Assembly (NCBI GenBank): GCA_002803225.1
Contig: NXFV01000284.1
Span: 62,001 to 126,000 of the forward strand
Origin: Gamarada debralockiae
Taxonomy: Eukaryota; Ascomycota; Leotiomycetes; Helotiales; Hyphodiscaceae
Reading direction: 5' to 3'
DNA length: 64,000 nucleotides
Shown here: positions 34,725 through 46,749 of the stretch, piece after piece
How positions within the stretch are numbered: the first letter of the stretch is position 1
Layout of the letters: each line of letters begins with the position of its first letter
Made by a program: the position numbers and the translations under genes
The notes under the pieces: generated by a model
Told to the model about the DNA's origin: nothing
Seen by the model: the letters and a program-made list of their open reading frames with translations, nothing else
Database searches by the model: none

Positions 34725-37624
34725 TCAGTACCATCCAGGGACGAACGTGTTCGGGCCCATAGCCTCCTCAAAAATCCGATCCTCCGATGTCATAGTCTCC
34801 AGGCTCTTTCGCCACAGCTCCTCGGCGGTCTTCTTTGGCACTGCATTATTAGCCCAAGCTTCCTTATCCTTGGTCTCTCGCTGAATAGCCTCCAAGTACA
34901 AGAGCTCCGGATCAGGTGTCATGATATCCATCAAGTCCTTTGTCCATTGACGATTTTCTTCCTCGATTGGCTCTTCTTCGACTTGTTGCCACGCCTCTTG
35001 CTCCTCTTCGATGGAAGCTTTGAATTTCTTAGCAATCTCTTCTGGTGAGTCGGCAGAGGGGCCGACATCGTCGAACTTGTGTTTCTTGGATTGCAATTCG
35101 ACAGACTTGGGTGGGAGAAGAGGCGATGAGGAGAGTTCTTGTGAAGGCGAATCGCTCACTAAGGTTGAGGGAGTAGCGCCTGATGCAGGGATAGATGTTG
35201 TCGTGGATCCGGTATTTGAATTGTTCACCTCAGTTGCGGACTTGTCTAAGCGGTTGCTTCTCGATTTCCTCTTTCTCGACGGAAGCTTTGGGTTTCTTTG
35301 CACTCTCTTCTTGTTCGTTAGGATCGGAAGGTGTGATATCGTCAAGGTTGCGCTTCTTGGACGCAGCGATCTCCGAGGACATAAGGTACAAGCCCTTGCG
35401 TCTTCGTTCTGCGGATGCGGTTTCTGCTACGAGACCAGTTTTGGCATGGTTCATAACATATATTTACTCTAGAGTCGGAATAGGTAGCTCAGCCTGCAAC
35501 TTTTGTTTTTTCGCCTTTGGTCGGCCTGAGGGTTTCGACCTGAAGCCAGATTGCGGAATATAAGCCTTGGTGAGAGGAGTGTTGCCTTTGGGGGCCTGGG
35601 TGGCAGGAGTCCAGTTGGTAGGCGGAGTTGGGAGTGTGAGAGTTCCGGGTTTTGCGCCGTACCATTGAGCTGGTGGAATGTCACCCCAGGGCTTCTTCGG
35701 ATCCGGAACGAATGGTGCAATAGCTGCTTGGGACAACGGAGAGTGCTCGAGTTCTGAAGCGTTCGTTGGCATTGAAAGATTCAAAAGCTTCGCTGCTTGC
35801 GTCTTGGGAGTCAACACATTCTTTAGCTTGTTCACCCGAGGTCGGTGATTTTGCGAAGCAGACTTTGGTTTAGAGATGTGTGGCGACAGGGTGTATCCGG
35901 CGTTCAAATCGTTATCCGATGTGGGTCTGGGAGCATGGGCGGAAGTCAACATGGGAGCGGAAGATGGTGTCATAACTTGAGAAAATGGAGAGGGTCTGAA
36001 GTTTGCGTTGTTAATTTCCATTGAATAATTTGCGGGAGCGTAGGCTGGACCGGGAGATGGGCGCCTGATAGGGCTATTGTGGGCCGGTCTTGAAACCGTC
36101 TCCGGACGTCTGACAACATTAGTTTTGTCCTTCATTCTGTCAACGATCGAAACTTACCTAGGGCTCTCAGTATCCAGATCTGCATTCATATCACCAGCGG
36201 CAATAAGAGCCTTAGTTTGGGCGGGTAAGAAGTCGGCTGCGTTGTTTGCTAGGCCGGTCCGCATAGGTTGACCAAGAAATTGGGGATTGTATAGCTTATA
36301 GACTGGTGAACCAGGAGGGAGATAAGGCCCACCTGTTTGGAGAGCCACGGTCCGACCGTCAAAATTTAGCAATTCTTGGAATACATGTCCGTACAATTTC
36401 AATATCTCGTCTTTCCCAGAAGTAGAAGGCCGAAAGATGGTCATGTCAGGAAGAATCTCGTGTTGAGGAGGGGGAAGTGTTTGGCTGACCAGATATGTGT
36501 GATTTGGAGTCGCACCCGGAAGATTGGGCGAGCTAGCCATTTGGGCCTGGTACGGCTGGTTGATGTGAGGAAGGTGGTTCGGAGAAGAAGGGATCGGACT
36601 AGTATTCTGAGTTTGTCGATGACCCATTCGTGGTGACTGGTTGGTAGAGGAACTGGCCGGGCCGGGACCAGAACTCTTGACTTGGTTCTTCGGAGATGGC
36701 GAGTGATATTGAGGAGGGCGCATGGTACTAGGTTCCTGCCGCTGGATTTGGTTATAGGCTCGAGGTTGGTGATTTTGAGGGAGCTGGTTTGCAACAGGAT
36801 GCTGGACGCGTTGCTTGCTCATCGCAGTGGAGTAATTCGGACGAGGGTGGACCCCACCAGGATTCTGGTATTGCGAATAGTCCATTTGAGTTGAGTATTG
36901 TGGAGAAGTATAGGTCGCACCGGGGCTCGAAATTTGTGGAATGTTGCTTTGAGTTGAATGATTATGGGGAGCTCCACCTGGACCAGCATTGTGAGATGGG
37001 TAAATAGGAGGTGGGCAATTTTGAGGAGGGTGCATAGCATCCGGATCTTGCAATCTTGGGTCAATCATCTGAGGTCGGCGATATTGAGGACTTCCTGTCT
37101 GACCAGGAGCCTGTAGCTGTGGTGTACCGAATCGCTGGCCAGGAGCAAAGCTGGATTGCTGTCGGAGACATGGGTTGCTCATCTGAGATGGACCATTAGG
37201 CTGTTCGAATGTACCAGGTTGGAAGCTCTGTCCTTGATTGCAATCGTTCATCTGAGACGAACCACTCATAATTGTGCCTTGACGAGTATGGTAGAGCTGG
37301 CTGGCGATGCCGTGGAGGATCGGGCTGGAATTCGTGGCACTGGCGGGTGCAGGAGCTGCTGATGCCGGCTTGACTGCGTACCTAAGAGATGTTAACACGG
37401 CGACCATTTGAACATCCCCAATTGTTTGAGCGATCGTGCGGAGAGACTTACTCTGCCTTGTTCTTGTACGTACTTATGATATAACTCACAGATGATACTG
37501 GGCGCTTCCTATGCTTGAATTTCAGATTGCACTCCCGCGCAATCTTGTCTCTGGGGACCTTGGTCCGGAACAGGTCAAGGATGAATCTAATCTCCTCAGG
37601 AGAGTTGCGGGATGTGCCAGTCAT
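34725..37624 (-). CDS. Pro/Gln-rich nuclear-type protein with internal duplication, 3' part unresolved
   Basis: Exons 37452-37624, 36158-37381 and 36109 downward join in frame from MTGTSRNSPEEIRFILDLF. This is a basic N-terminal domain of about 58 residues that looks helical and DNA-binding-like (KVPRDKIARECNLKFKHRKR). A long Pro/Gln/Asn/Ser-rich low-complexity region follows, with an ordered block (RPSTSGKDEILKLYGHVFQE). Translation can stop at 35464 (680 residues). Alternatively, a GTAAAT..CAG intron (35424-35467) continues in frame into a basic segment with KKRNLDDITPSDP. That is followed, after an unexplained frame change near 35240-35260, by a homologous KKHKFDDVGPSAD segment and a Glu/Trp-rich C-terminus ending at 34725. 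The low-complexity composition suggests a transcription regulator, but no family is recognised. The first three exons are solid and the last 700 bp are uncertain. Confidence 0.7.
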
Positions 37625-39575
37625 CTTGTCGATTGAGTATTGAAAAGGTATGGTGGAATGGACGAGGTATTGTGTACGGTTGAGGTCTGATTGAGGTGCT
37701 GGTTGAGATGTCGTGGAATGGATAAGGTATGATGGAATGATTATGGGTTCAGAAAGCGTTGTAGTTGCGAAAGTATCTCAAGGATATTTCGTCGCGTAAC
37801 GTTTGTATTGATGAGAAGGAAAAGAAGCCGTTCGAGGGGAAAGTGCGAAAGATATGATTCACCAGCGCGTCGACTTCGAGGATGTCCAGTGAATAATTGT
37901 TGAAAATGAAAATTAAGGCAAGCTTCAGGACTCATAAATGTTTGGCTAATCAAAACGCCGGCGCGCCCCTTTGTCGGGACGGTTTCCACGTGACGGATTC
38001 ACTGCAGCTCGAAATTGAGAAGGTGAGAAGGCTGGATTTTTCGGGCAATGAGGATGTTTCAACTCGAGGAGGATTTCTTATTTTCGATAACTAGAGAATG
38101 AGAGATGCTGGATGTTCTTCGGTTCTAGGAAAGAGCACCCAAATTCAAAGGTCCCTTGTTTGTCAGGGTAGATACGGTTGGTGCAATTGACTGCATCGAA
38201 AGTTCGAGGCATCACAACAATTTCATGAATGAGCGGATATCATTTACCGTAACGCAACCGTGAATACTTCAACCCATTCAAGGTAAACCTCACGCGTGTT
38301 GGCTAGACCCTCGCCAAGAAGGTGGCCGATTGCGCAGCTTATTCTCGCACGCCGGAGGAGCAAGCTTGCCTATATACCTCGAGCCTAGCTGCATACTATG
38401 CATGCGTCTGCGAAACAGCAAGTACTGATGAATGATAGATGAGAAGAGGTGCTTGTGGAAAAAGTGCCAAAGTAGGGCGATCCATGCAAGTAGAATACAC
38501 TGTCCAGAAAAGTATATCGTTGGGTGATAGGAAATGGGGACGGACTTAACAAACCAAGGTATGTACACATTGACGGCTGTCAAGTACCATTCAAGTAATG
38601 GAGTCTGAGAGTTTCCTTCTTCTTTGCGCTTGCAAGGCACTCGCATTTTGTATTGAAGATGCTGGGCCATCCACTGCGAAGGGCCATGATTCCCCTCTTG
38701 TCAAGCCGTTATTGCCATATATGTACTGAATCAATCATGTACATCATCGCAAGGCAACCAAGTGGTTCCTGAATCTCAACTGTCTGATCCTCGTTCAAAA
38801 GCTTACTGCCCCATGTATGGAGACTCGAATCTGGGCAAGTACTCTGGTAGTATTTGAGAGTCGAGACATTCTCAACCAATGGAGCGCCCGGACGCCAATG
38901 TCAAAAAGCCTATCAGCGACTCAAGGACTTCTTTCTTCTTCATCTTCTCAACGCAACGTTACACAACGAAATGCCTTCCGAGATATTTGCACCACGTCTC
39001 CTTAGAGCTATTCGTCGCGAGCAACCAACCTTCACTTAAAATTTTTATTTGAGGCTTGCCCCGAACCAAAACGCTGCATGCTTAGGAGATGATTTCTCGT
39101 ATTTTCGTCGTCAATACCTTTGTCATCGTTTTTGGAGTTTTCATTATTCTTGAATATTTCATTGTCGTTTCAAATTTCGCAGTGTTTGACGAACAGGTAC
39201 CTCAATGACCCCCCTCCTCCATACCATTTCTGTGGGAGTGCATTTCGCACTGACGAATTGTCACACTTGCTGACGGCCTTCTCGCAGAAGTCCTAAACTG
39301 GCGTAGATACCAGGTGTTCCCCTCATCTTGACGGCTTGGTTGGCGCCAAAAATTTGACGATTTTGCGGCTAATGTATAATAATAAAGAAAAGGAGTGAAG
39401 TCTTTCAGGGGCCAACGGCAAGCGAGATTGTGGCCTTGCAATCGAGGCAAAAAGCAGTTGGAGCGCAGATCACAATTGCTAACTTCTGATCCTCGATCCA
39501 CCTGATACACAACCCCAGCGCATCCCTCAGACTCTCAAAGAGTACCCCAGCATTCCTTCACCGAAAATGAATGAT
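37625..39575. other. Intergenic between a gene start and a gene end, no supported gene
   Basis: About 1.95 kb. A 126-codon hydrophobic frame on the minus strand (38290-38670) and a 102-codon frame (39202-39510) have no family or splice context. The first 370 bp before 37624 are the promoter side of the Pro/Gln-rich gene. Confidence 0.45.
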
Positions 39576-40855
39576 TTATGGCGCACACCCCGGCTTCCAT
39601 ATGCTCCACCAACACTTCACAGCTTCTTCATTTTCGGCCCAGTCGTCTTGGCATATTTCTTCGCCTCCATCAATCAATTCGAGCCCGCATTCTTGCATTA
39701 ATTCTCTAAATCCTGCGACCATGGTTTTGGTGTGGCTGTCTCGCATCGGGACCGCGACCAGTGCTCGTGAAGATTGATCGGGTTTGAGGTATCTCTTGAT
39801 GTTCTGGGCAACGAGTTGAGGATGTTCATGGTCGTAGAGGGAGTCGACAGCAATGACAATCTAGAGAACTGGTTAACAAAGATCTCTAAGATCTTAGGGA
39901 ATTGCGATCTTACTTCAAAATCGGTGGAAAGGTAACCCTCCAAGCTGGTGGGTTCCTTCCAATCGAGAACTTCACCGACAATACTGCCACCCATGGATTC
40001 GACCGTCTCGTTATTCTTGCTGATGTTGAAAAGTAGGTTATCTTTGATCTCTGGCAGGTCTGTCAAGATGACATTGGTTCCCCAAATTGCACCAGCTCCA
40101 ATACCCACGAGGCCAGTGCCCGAACCCAATTCCAATACCCTTGTACTTAATCGCTCAGAGACGGGAGTCGTAGTGCTACGTTTGTTATTCTCGAAATTGA
40201 GGAGGTGATCGAAGTATTCGTTGCCAAGTACCTCGAGCTTCTTGACAATTGCAAAAGCTGTTCCCCAGGTCTTCAGGCCCAAATTATCTCCGGTGAGAGG
40301 CGGTTCGCGAATCTCGAACTTGAGCTCTGGCAACTTCACAGAAGCTGGAACGGCCCAGGTTCGAATCATCTCAGGCATTGCTAGAGAAGGATATGTGTTA
40401 GCCTAACTCCTTTAATATAAGGTGGAGGGACTGCTCATCAGTTGGATGGAAACCGGTAAATGAACGAACTCACCAGATCGACCACACCTTTCAGCCAATC
40501 TCCTGCTCGCTAGTTCCCACAGCTTGTCTTTCTGATTAGCTGCAACCTCAAATTCATCTTCGGTGGCGTCGATATCAAGCCATGCCAGATCGCTGGAAAT
40601 GATTGACAGCAAGTATTGGGACACAGCTTTGGCGTCCGTTGTCGGACCTTTTGTGGACGTCCCGTTCCATCCTGCTGGTGGAATCTCGAGGCTATTGAGT
40701 GTCTTGAGAAGTTTCTCATAGGAAGGCTTCATTCGAAGTCCTGGGAGCTCGACTGTGATCATGATTAGAGAATGAATTGAGTTGTGAGGGTGAAACGCAC
40801 CTGTCTGTGGCTGGCAATGGCCGAGAAGTTCTTCGTCCATCCTTGATGGAGACAT
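39576..40855 (-). CDS. Protein-lysine N-methyltransferase (Methyltransf_16, Rrg1/Efm2-type)
   Basis: Four exons (40801-40855, 40474-40752, 39914-40380, 39576-39860) join to 361 residues, starting MSPSRMDEELLGHCQPQT. The N-terminal 110 residues are helical. The catalytic seven-beta-strand domain has LGLKTWGTAFAIVKKL, the SAM-binding LELGSGTGLVGIGAGAIWG (about 190-210), TDLPEIKDNLLFNI and VIAVDSLYDHEHPQLV (strand 4 with its Asp-Ser), restored by the last intron. The C-terminus contains WAENEEAVKCWWSIWKPG. Relatives methylate lysines of translation factors such as eEF2 or eEF3 in the cytosol. The exact target is inferred from family only. The second intron (48 bp) is in frame and would also be read through, but splicing it gives the better join. 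Confidence 0.9.
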
Positions 40856-41520
40856 GATGGGAAGCCAATAGGACGAATGAGTATTTGACAAACTCGCTCG
40901 CCCAGGGTATAATCTCGGTCGTCTACCAAGGAGCTGTGAGAGGAGTAGGCTTGACAGACACTGAAATCTCTTTGAAGCCTAAAATAAAAACTCTTCCAAT
41001 CGGCAACTCAACGCTATCTTCTCTTAATGGTCTAAGAAATCTATAAAAGGTCTAATATATTCTAATCTATCGATCTAAGAAATATCTCAACAGTGGAAAG
41101 AAAAACCTTCTAATTAAACTACGTGATTTGAAAATAACCTTCTTTCGTGGGATACCTAGCGTGCCTTCAGACACATCGTGCACTCATCATGATAATCACT
41201 CGATATCTACAGCTTAAGTCAAATGCTGTGCCAACTCTTATTGAATGGTAAATTGGGAGGTGAAGCGTGGATGTCGTCGGAAAAAATTTAGGAAGGATTT
41301 TGGTGACTCGGCAAGCACCCAATCAGAATGCTTGTGCTGGCGGCCCGGTTCTAGAAAGACCTCCAGCGTTATCGTTTTCGCTCGTCATCGTTCCTTCTCA
41401 CTATCAACCAGATATCCTTTGATCGCAGACCGCAGAAATATGGCAATGCGTGAGGGCAAGCTGAAATACTGATCATTTAACATTTCACGCTTTAATGTCC
41501 TACCTTCTCTCAGCCTCACG
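40856..41520. other. AT-rich divergent intergenic region
   Basis: Between the methyltransferase and NPR2 starts. The stretch 40980-41110 is strikingly AT-rich with repeated TCTAAGAAAT and GGTCTAA-like words, unlike its surroundings. No gene is supported. Confidence 0.5.
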
Positions 41521-42974
41521 ATGATTCAAGGGATCTTTTTCGCGCGTTTTCTTCCTGAGCAAGGTATGTGTACACTTTCGTTCAAGTTTGGCTCCGTGGC
41601 TTAAAACTACGAGTCGCTTTGGCCTCTGGATCGCCTTCTGCGGAATGGAGTCTGGGTTGTCTCCCAGAGCTAGAGTCCATCCGTTCTCAGCCATTGGGCC
41701 AACCCTTTCGAGAAGGCACGTGATCTGATTTTATTTTAGGAACCAAAGTTGTCCATCAAAGTCCACCAGGATGCATTGTACCTGAGCCTGGCGTGGACAA
41801 GCCACGATTCTTTGATTTCGAAACAATGGCCGAATACATCATTCCCAGACAAGCTTTCTGCAACCGCTACGTCACAATATGTGAGCCGGAAAACAGGTAC
41901 CGCATCTTGGGTCATCCAGTGTGCATCACGAACGAGAAATATGAGCGAAATGAATTCATGTTTAACTTCTGCATCGTCATTTGCACGGATGTTGACAAAA
42001 CTCCTTACGAAGCAGTGGTGAGGCGTTTGGCGAGCACATTCACAGAGATGGAAATCCAAAATAAGTTCTTGAGCGAGGAGGATGTCTCGAATTCGCAGGA
42101 TCGGAGGTCTATTGCTGCTTTGATTGAGATTATCAAGGAGGATCTGAATAACTATAATGAGTGCATGATTCCTGTTGGTAAGTTTGAGTTCTCCGGACGT
42201 GACAAACTTTGCTGACAATCCCAAGATGACGCCAACACCATCAATATGAAGCTCTTTCCCAGCCACAAGCACCCACCACCTGTCAAATCATGGCATGTTC
42301 CCATTTCCAAGATCAAATTCGCAGATATCATGGACGATACCTGGGACCTTACAATGAAGAAGGTCATCCTTCAAATCGACGGCATCAAAGACGTCCGGCG
42401 AATCGCAAACGACGCAGACGTTGCTCTCGACCTAACCAAGATCGCGCTCCAACATCTTCTATACTACGACTCAATACTCATGCTGGATCTCTTCCTCTTT
42501 GGTAACATCTACGCTCCAACGCCGGAAATCAACGACTTCCTTGCAGACAGAGAAGGCATGCAAGACGAGTGCGCCAACTACGTCTACATTAATGGTCCTC
42601 GTCTTCCGAACTTCTACCTCTGTCGACTATTTGCTACGCTTTGTACGAGCCGGACGATTAAGGAATGGCTGAAGTTGCATGCCGATCAAGGCTTTCCGGT
42701 CCTCAATTATGTCGATGTCCGCCGCTTCATTCAGTTCGGCGTGATTAAAGGCCTCATCTATCGTGTGCACAAGTATGCTGTGTCCTCGCAATACTTAGCA
42801 TCTTTGGCCTCGGGTCAGAGTGTGAGGATTGAGGGTGGTGATATGTTACAGATGTATACAGATGGTTGCCATTGCTTTGATCAGATCATAACAGAGAAGA
42901 ATCTGGGTGATGTGAAGATCATGGAGCAGCTGAGGAGGTTTCCGAAGGGGGATGTGGAGATTCTTTATCGATGA
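41521..42974 (+). CDS. NPR2: Nitrogen permease regulator 2 (SEACIT/GATOR1 subunit)
   Basis: Three exons (41521-41563, 41740-42179, 42228-42974) give 409 residues. The start MIQGIFFARFLPEQGTKVVH, with the longin-like first strand split by a 176-bp intron, is typical of Npr2. Further marks are DFETMAEYIIPRQAFCNRYV, NEKYERNEFMFNFCIVI and the C-terminal winged-helix region (YVDVRRFIQFGVIKGLIYRVH). Npr2 pairs with Npr3 and, with Iml1, acts as the GTPase-activating complex that turns down TORC1 at the vacuole when amino acids are scarce. The second acceptor is AAG, less common than YAG, but the frame demands it. The gene is divergent from the methyltransferase. Confidence 0.95.
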
Positions 42975-43422
42975 ATCCGGGTACAGATGGATGGACTGGC
43001 ATGGCGTTAGAGTTAGGAATTGCAATTGCTAATACAGTATGATACCCAACATTGGAATTTTTTGGAAGGATTAAAGAAGACGAGGCGATTGTTTCCAATA
43101 TAGGCTACTCGCGTCTGTGTGCCAAAACGGAGTCAAAAACCAATGGTTCATCTCATGATCCCTGAGCTGCCTCCGTTCCAGTCCCACGATCCATGATTTC
43201 AAACTCATGTGTTCCTTCGAGTAGGTAATATAGAAAACTAGAACAATAACAATAACCTCGAGTTCCTGACACCATAGAGAAAGATATCTCTCGTGATGAG
43301 AAGTTGGGGGCCGAAATTAAGGAAGCGAGGTTACGTGCACATCTCTTAACCCCTACTTTCTTCCTCGCCTGCATCTCTTCTTCCGCACCTTCCTCTAGCG
43401 TCGCCAATGAACGCCATCAACC
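42975..43422. other. Intergenic, 3' of NPR2
   Basis: No supported gene. It is the boundary between conserved housekeeping genes and the decayed NLR locus. Confidence 0.4.
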
Positions 43423-46234
43423 ATGTAAGGCGCCGAAGCACTTGCTGGGATAGGCATAATTGCCAACTTCACAGCCGCCGTCGACTTCAGCGTGAAGGTC
43501 TACGATCGTCCGAAAGGTTTCGGCAACGGTGTCAAGGACGTGCCTGAAGAATTCCGCGAAGTGGGACGCATACTCCCACTCGTTGCGAGTACGCTTGAAA
43601 GGACATCGAACGGTACTAAATCCGACCAAGTGAGCGAAGAAACGTGCAAGGTCCTTCGACCAGTGTTGGAAGGCTGTCAAAATAAAATCGAGGAATTGAA
43701 CGCGATCTTCAAGAATGTCGTCCCGGCTGAAGGTGCCCTCGCAATAGACTCGAGGTTGGAAGGCAGTGTCCAGTATGAGTCAGTATAAGAAGATCAAGGC
43801 TTTTGCTGCTAAGATCTGGGACGATGTGCATGCTTTGACTTATTATCATGTTTCGGAGGGAGTGACTGCAGCACAGTTGACGACTTTCACGACAGCGATG
43901 TCCGCCATGACGGTTTTGCACTCTCAAAAAATTTCAGTTTATGGTTCGCTATCAGAAGGACGAAGATTTCATCGGGTGGGCTGAGATTATGCAGGAGATT
44001 GAGGACAGATTCAAGACGATGAATAGGGTAGCAGTCGCTGGAATTGGCGGCGTTGGGTGTGTCCCTTCAGACCGTCTGTTATGTGTCTTGCTGATGGGAG
44101 CTGCAGAAAATCTCGTATTGCCATTGAGTACTGTTACCAATTCAGAAAGTCTACCCGGATGCCCGTGTGTTATGGGTCCACGGCGGTAATAGAGCCAGAT
44201 TTGAGTCTGGCTACGAGGACATTGCCAGAGCCTTGAATATTCCAGATTTTGATGACCCGAAGATCGACGCCATCCAACTGGTTTCAAACTGGTTGGGTGA
44301 TGAAAACAATGGTTCTTGGCTACTGGCCTTGGACAATGCAGATGATTCTGAGCTCTGGGTTGGCAGCGCTGTGACCGAGGTCTCGCGATCTGAATGGGGA
44401 CGGAAATCAGCGCCACTGATCAATTACCTACCTCGAGGGTCACACGGCTTCATGATCATTACGACACGAGACATATTAGAAGATGACGATATCGCTCAAA
44501 CGGATGCAGATAAGATTGTTGAAACTTTGGATCATCTACCTTCTGCAATCACCCAAGCAGCGGCATTTCTGGATCAAACAGAAATGACCGTGGCTCAGTA
44601 TCTTCAGCTCCTGCGAGCTGGAGAAGCAGATACCTTTGATCTCCTCAAGACGGGTATCCACGATCCAAGTCGAGACTACGAGCTCCAAAATTCTGTGTTC
44701 CAGACTGGAAGATATCTTTCGGCCAAATCTTGAAGCAAGACTTTCGTGCCGCCGAATAACTTTCTCTCATGGCTATGATGAACCCACAGGCAATTCCTAT
44801 GTTTCTGTTGAAAGAAGACAGAGAATCAGACCTTCAACTAATTACAACGATCCAGAAGTTAAAGGCTTTTTCTTTGATCACCGAAGAAAGGAAGTCTTCC
44901 TTCTTCAGTATGCACCGTTTAGTGCAGTGCTCGGTACAAAAAGTGGCTCGAACACCAGAAGTCGGCACAGAAATATCAGGAAGCAGCAATAACCGTCGTT
45001 TTACGAAATTGTCCACAACTTCGTGGTCATGGACACTGGACAATACCGAGGTCAATCGTTTCTCATGCTCGAGCCGTTCTTGTTTACACATCGGACAAGA
45101 AGGTTTGCCATCTTGAACGCGCGAGCGTTTTGGTCAAGGTTGGAAACTACGATTGGGAGCACACACATTTGCGAAAAGCTTTTGACGAATTAAGGAAGTA
45201 CTTCAGATACATGATGAAATTCTCTGTTCGGAGCATGCAACAACACTTGACACGGCAAGCAATCTTACCACTGTACTATCTGATCGAGGGAAGTATGCTG
45301 AGGCAGAAACAACGTTCAAGGGGTGCTGGCAGAAAAAGAAAAGCTGTTAGGCCCAACACACCAATCAACTCTCCAGGCAATGCACAATATAGGAATTTTC
45401 TACTTCAAACAACACAAGCTGGTATAGGCAGGGTACATCTACAAGAAGGTATTGGAGGGGGCAGAAATAACCCTTGGACCAGAGCATCCTGAGACTCTTG
45501 ATATAGTGTACGATATAGGATTGCTGTACTCCGATCAAGGGAGATTTGCCGAGGCCGAATCCATTTACCGTCGAGCAGTAACAGGGTTTGAAGACGTTGT
45601 CCTATACGGTACCCGATGATTGAGCACATATTACAACCTTGGTGTGGTTTTATATCAGCAAGGGAAGATGGACTGCGCGGAAAAATGCTATCAAAAGGCT
45701 CTAGAAGGGAAAGCTTCATTTGGGCCCGAGAGCCTCTCGACGTCACTTACTGCCACTGGCCTGGGTCAGTTTTACAGTGCTCAAGGAAGGCTCACTGATG
45801 CTGAGACAATGTACAGTCTGGCCTTAAAAGGCTACGAGCATACACTCGGAGAGTATGATAAATTGACGGTCCAAGTCGCATCTAAGCTAGCCAAGATATA
45901 CGACAAGCTGGGGCGGACCGCTGAGGCAGAAGCTATGAACCAGCGGGTAGATTGGCTCACCGAAGACCCAGACTCCGGGCCGGATATATTTTGCGATGTT
46001 TGCGACTATTACATTGATATCACGGAGTTTTGTTATCACTGCAGTACTTGCCACGATGGCGGCTTTCATATGTGTCAAGGCTGTGCCGACAATGGCGCAT
46101 CTTGCCTCGACGACTCCCACGATCTCATGAAACGGGTGATTCATGGGGGACCTCTACTGTTGGTTGAAAATGGAAGTAGGCAACGGGGTTTCATACTGCT
46201 ATCTCCCCAAGTACGAATGAACTTTGCGATCTAA
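43423..46234 (+). pseudogene. Decayed NOD-like receptor: SesA - NB-ARC - TPR - ZZ zinc finger
   Basis: A likely start ATG at 43423 is followed at once by TAA, then by a SesA-type N-terminal domain (AEALAGIGIIANFTAAVDF, then DVPEEFREVGRILPLVASTL). A frame change near 43745 leads to GWKAVSSMSQYKKIKAFAA. The NB-ARC part has DEDFIGWAEIMQEIEDRF and the P-loop GIGGVGKS, restored by a GTGTGT..GCAG intron (44060-44108), as seen in other fungal NLR genes. A one-base loss after CAATTCAGAAA shifts to YPDARVLWVHGGNRARF, and WLLALDNADD follows. Another one-base loss (about 44704), an in-frame TAA (about 44757) and a further shift near 44938 precede the TPR array (YNLGVVLYQQGKMDCAEKCY, LGQFYSAQGRLTDAETMY). 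The C-terminus is a ZZ-type finger (FCDVC, FCYHCSTCHDGGFHMCQGC). Such proteins control self/non-self recognition and cell death in fungi. This copy cannot be translated whole. Confidence 0.85.
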
Positions 46235-46749
46235 GACGTATCCAGATCTCCAAATTAAGTAAGGTGTTGGCCCAGAATGATATCCAGTTAATTTACGAGT
46301 TATCTCTGGTCCGGAAGCAAGTAGTATGGGCAGTCAATCTCCGAATCACTCATCATATCTGAACGCTCGGCAATGTACCCGGTTCTTCTCTCTGTCCGGA
46401 TATCCCGGTTCTGCTTTTTACTCGCAACTGTTGCAGACTTGAATTTCCTCCTGATTCGGAATAGTTCATGTGATTTATTGATCAAGCAGGAGGGTTCGCT
46501 GCTTGAGGCTGACGGATTGCGGCACGACCAGGAATTTACCCCACACCGCAGAACCTCACAGTACGACGCCCAATTTACGATAGTTTGGTGGCATGGAACT
46601 GCTTGAGAACCAATATGGAATGCCAAGAGAATAATGTCTTCCTCCACGGGACCCATCAAACTTGAGCAGGTATCATTCTCGATCCAATTTTCTGGTATTA
46701 CTCCGTTGCTTGAAAGTCGTCTATATCTGTCAAACCATCTGCAACGCAG
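46235..46749. other. Spacer between two pseudogenes
   Basis: A 158-codon minus-strand frame covers 46300-46776 with natural-looking ends but no recognised family. It overlaps the start of the peptidase remnant and is not called. Confidence 0.35.

Noticed and set aside
38290..38670. 126-codon hydrophobic minus-strand frame
   Set aside because: No family or neighbouring exons, and the membrane-like stretches are mixed with random-looking text.
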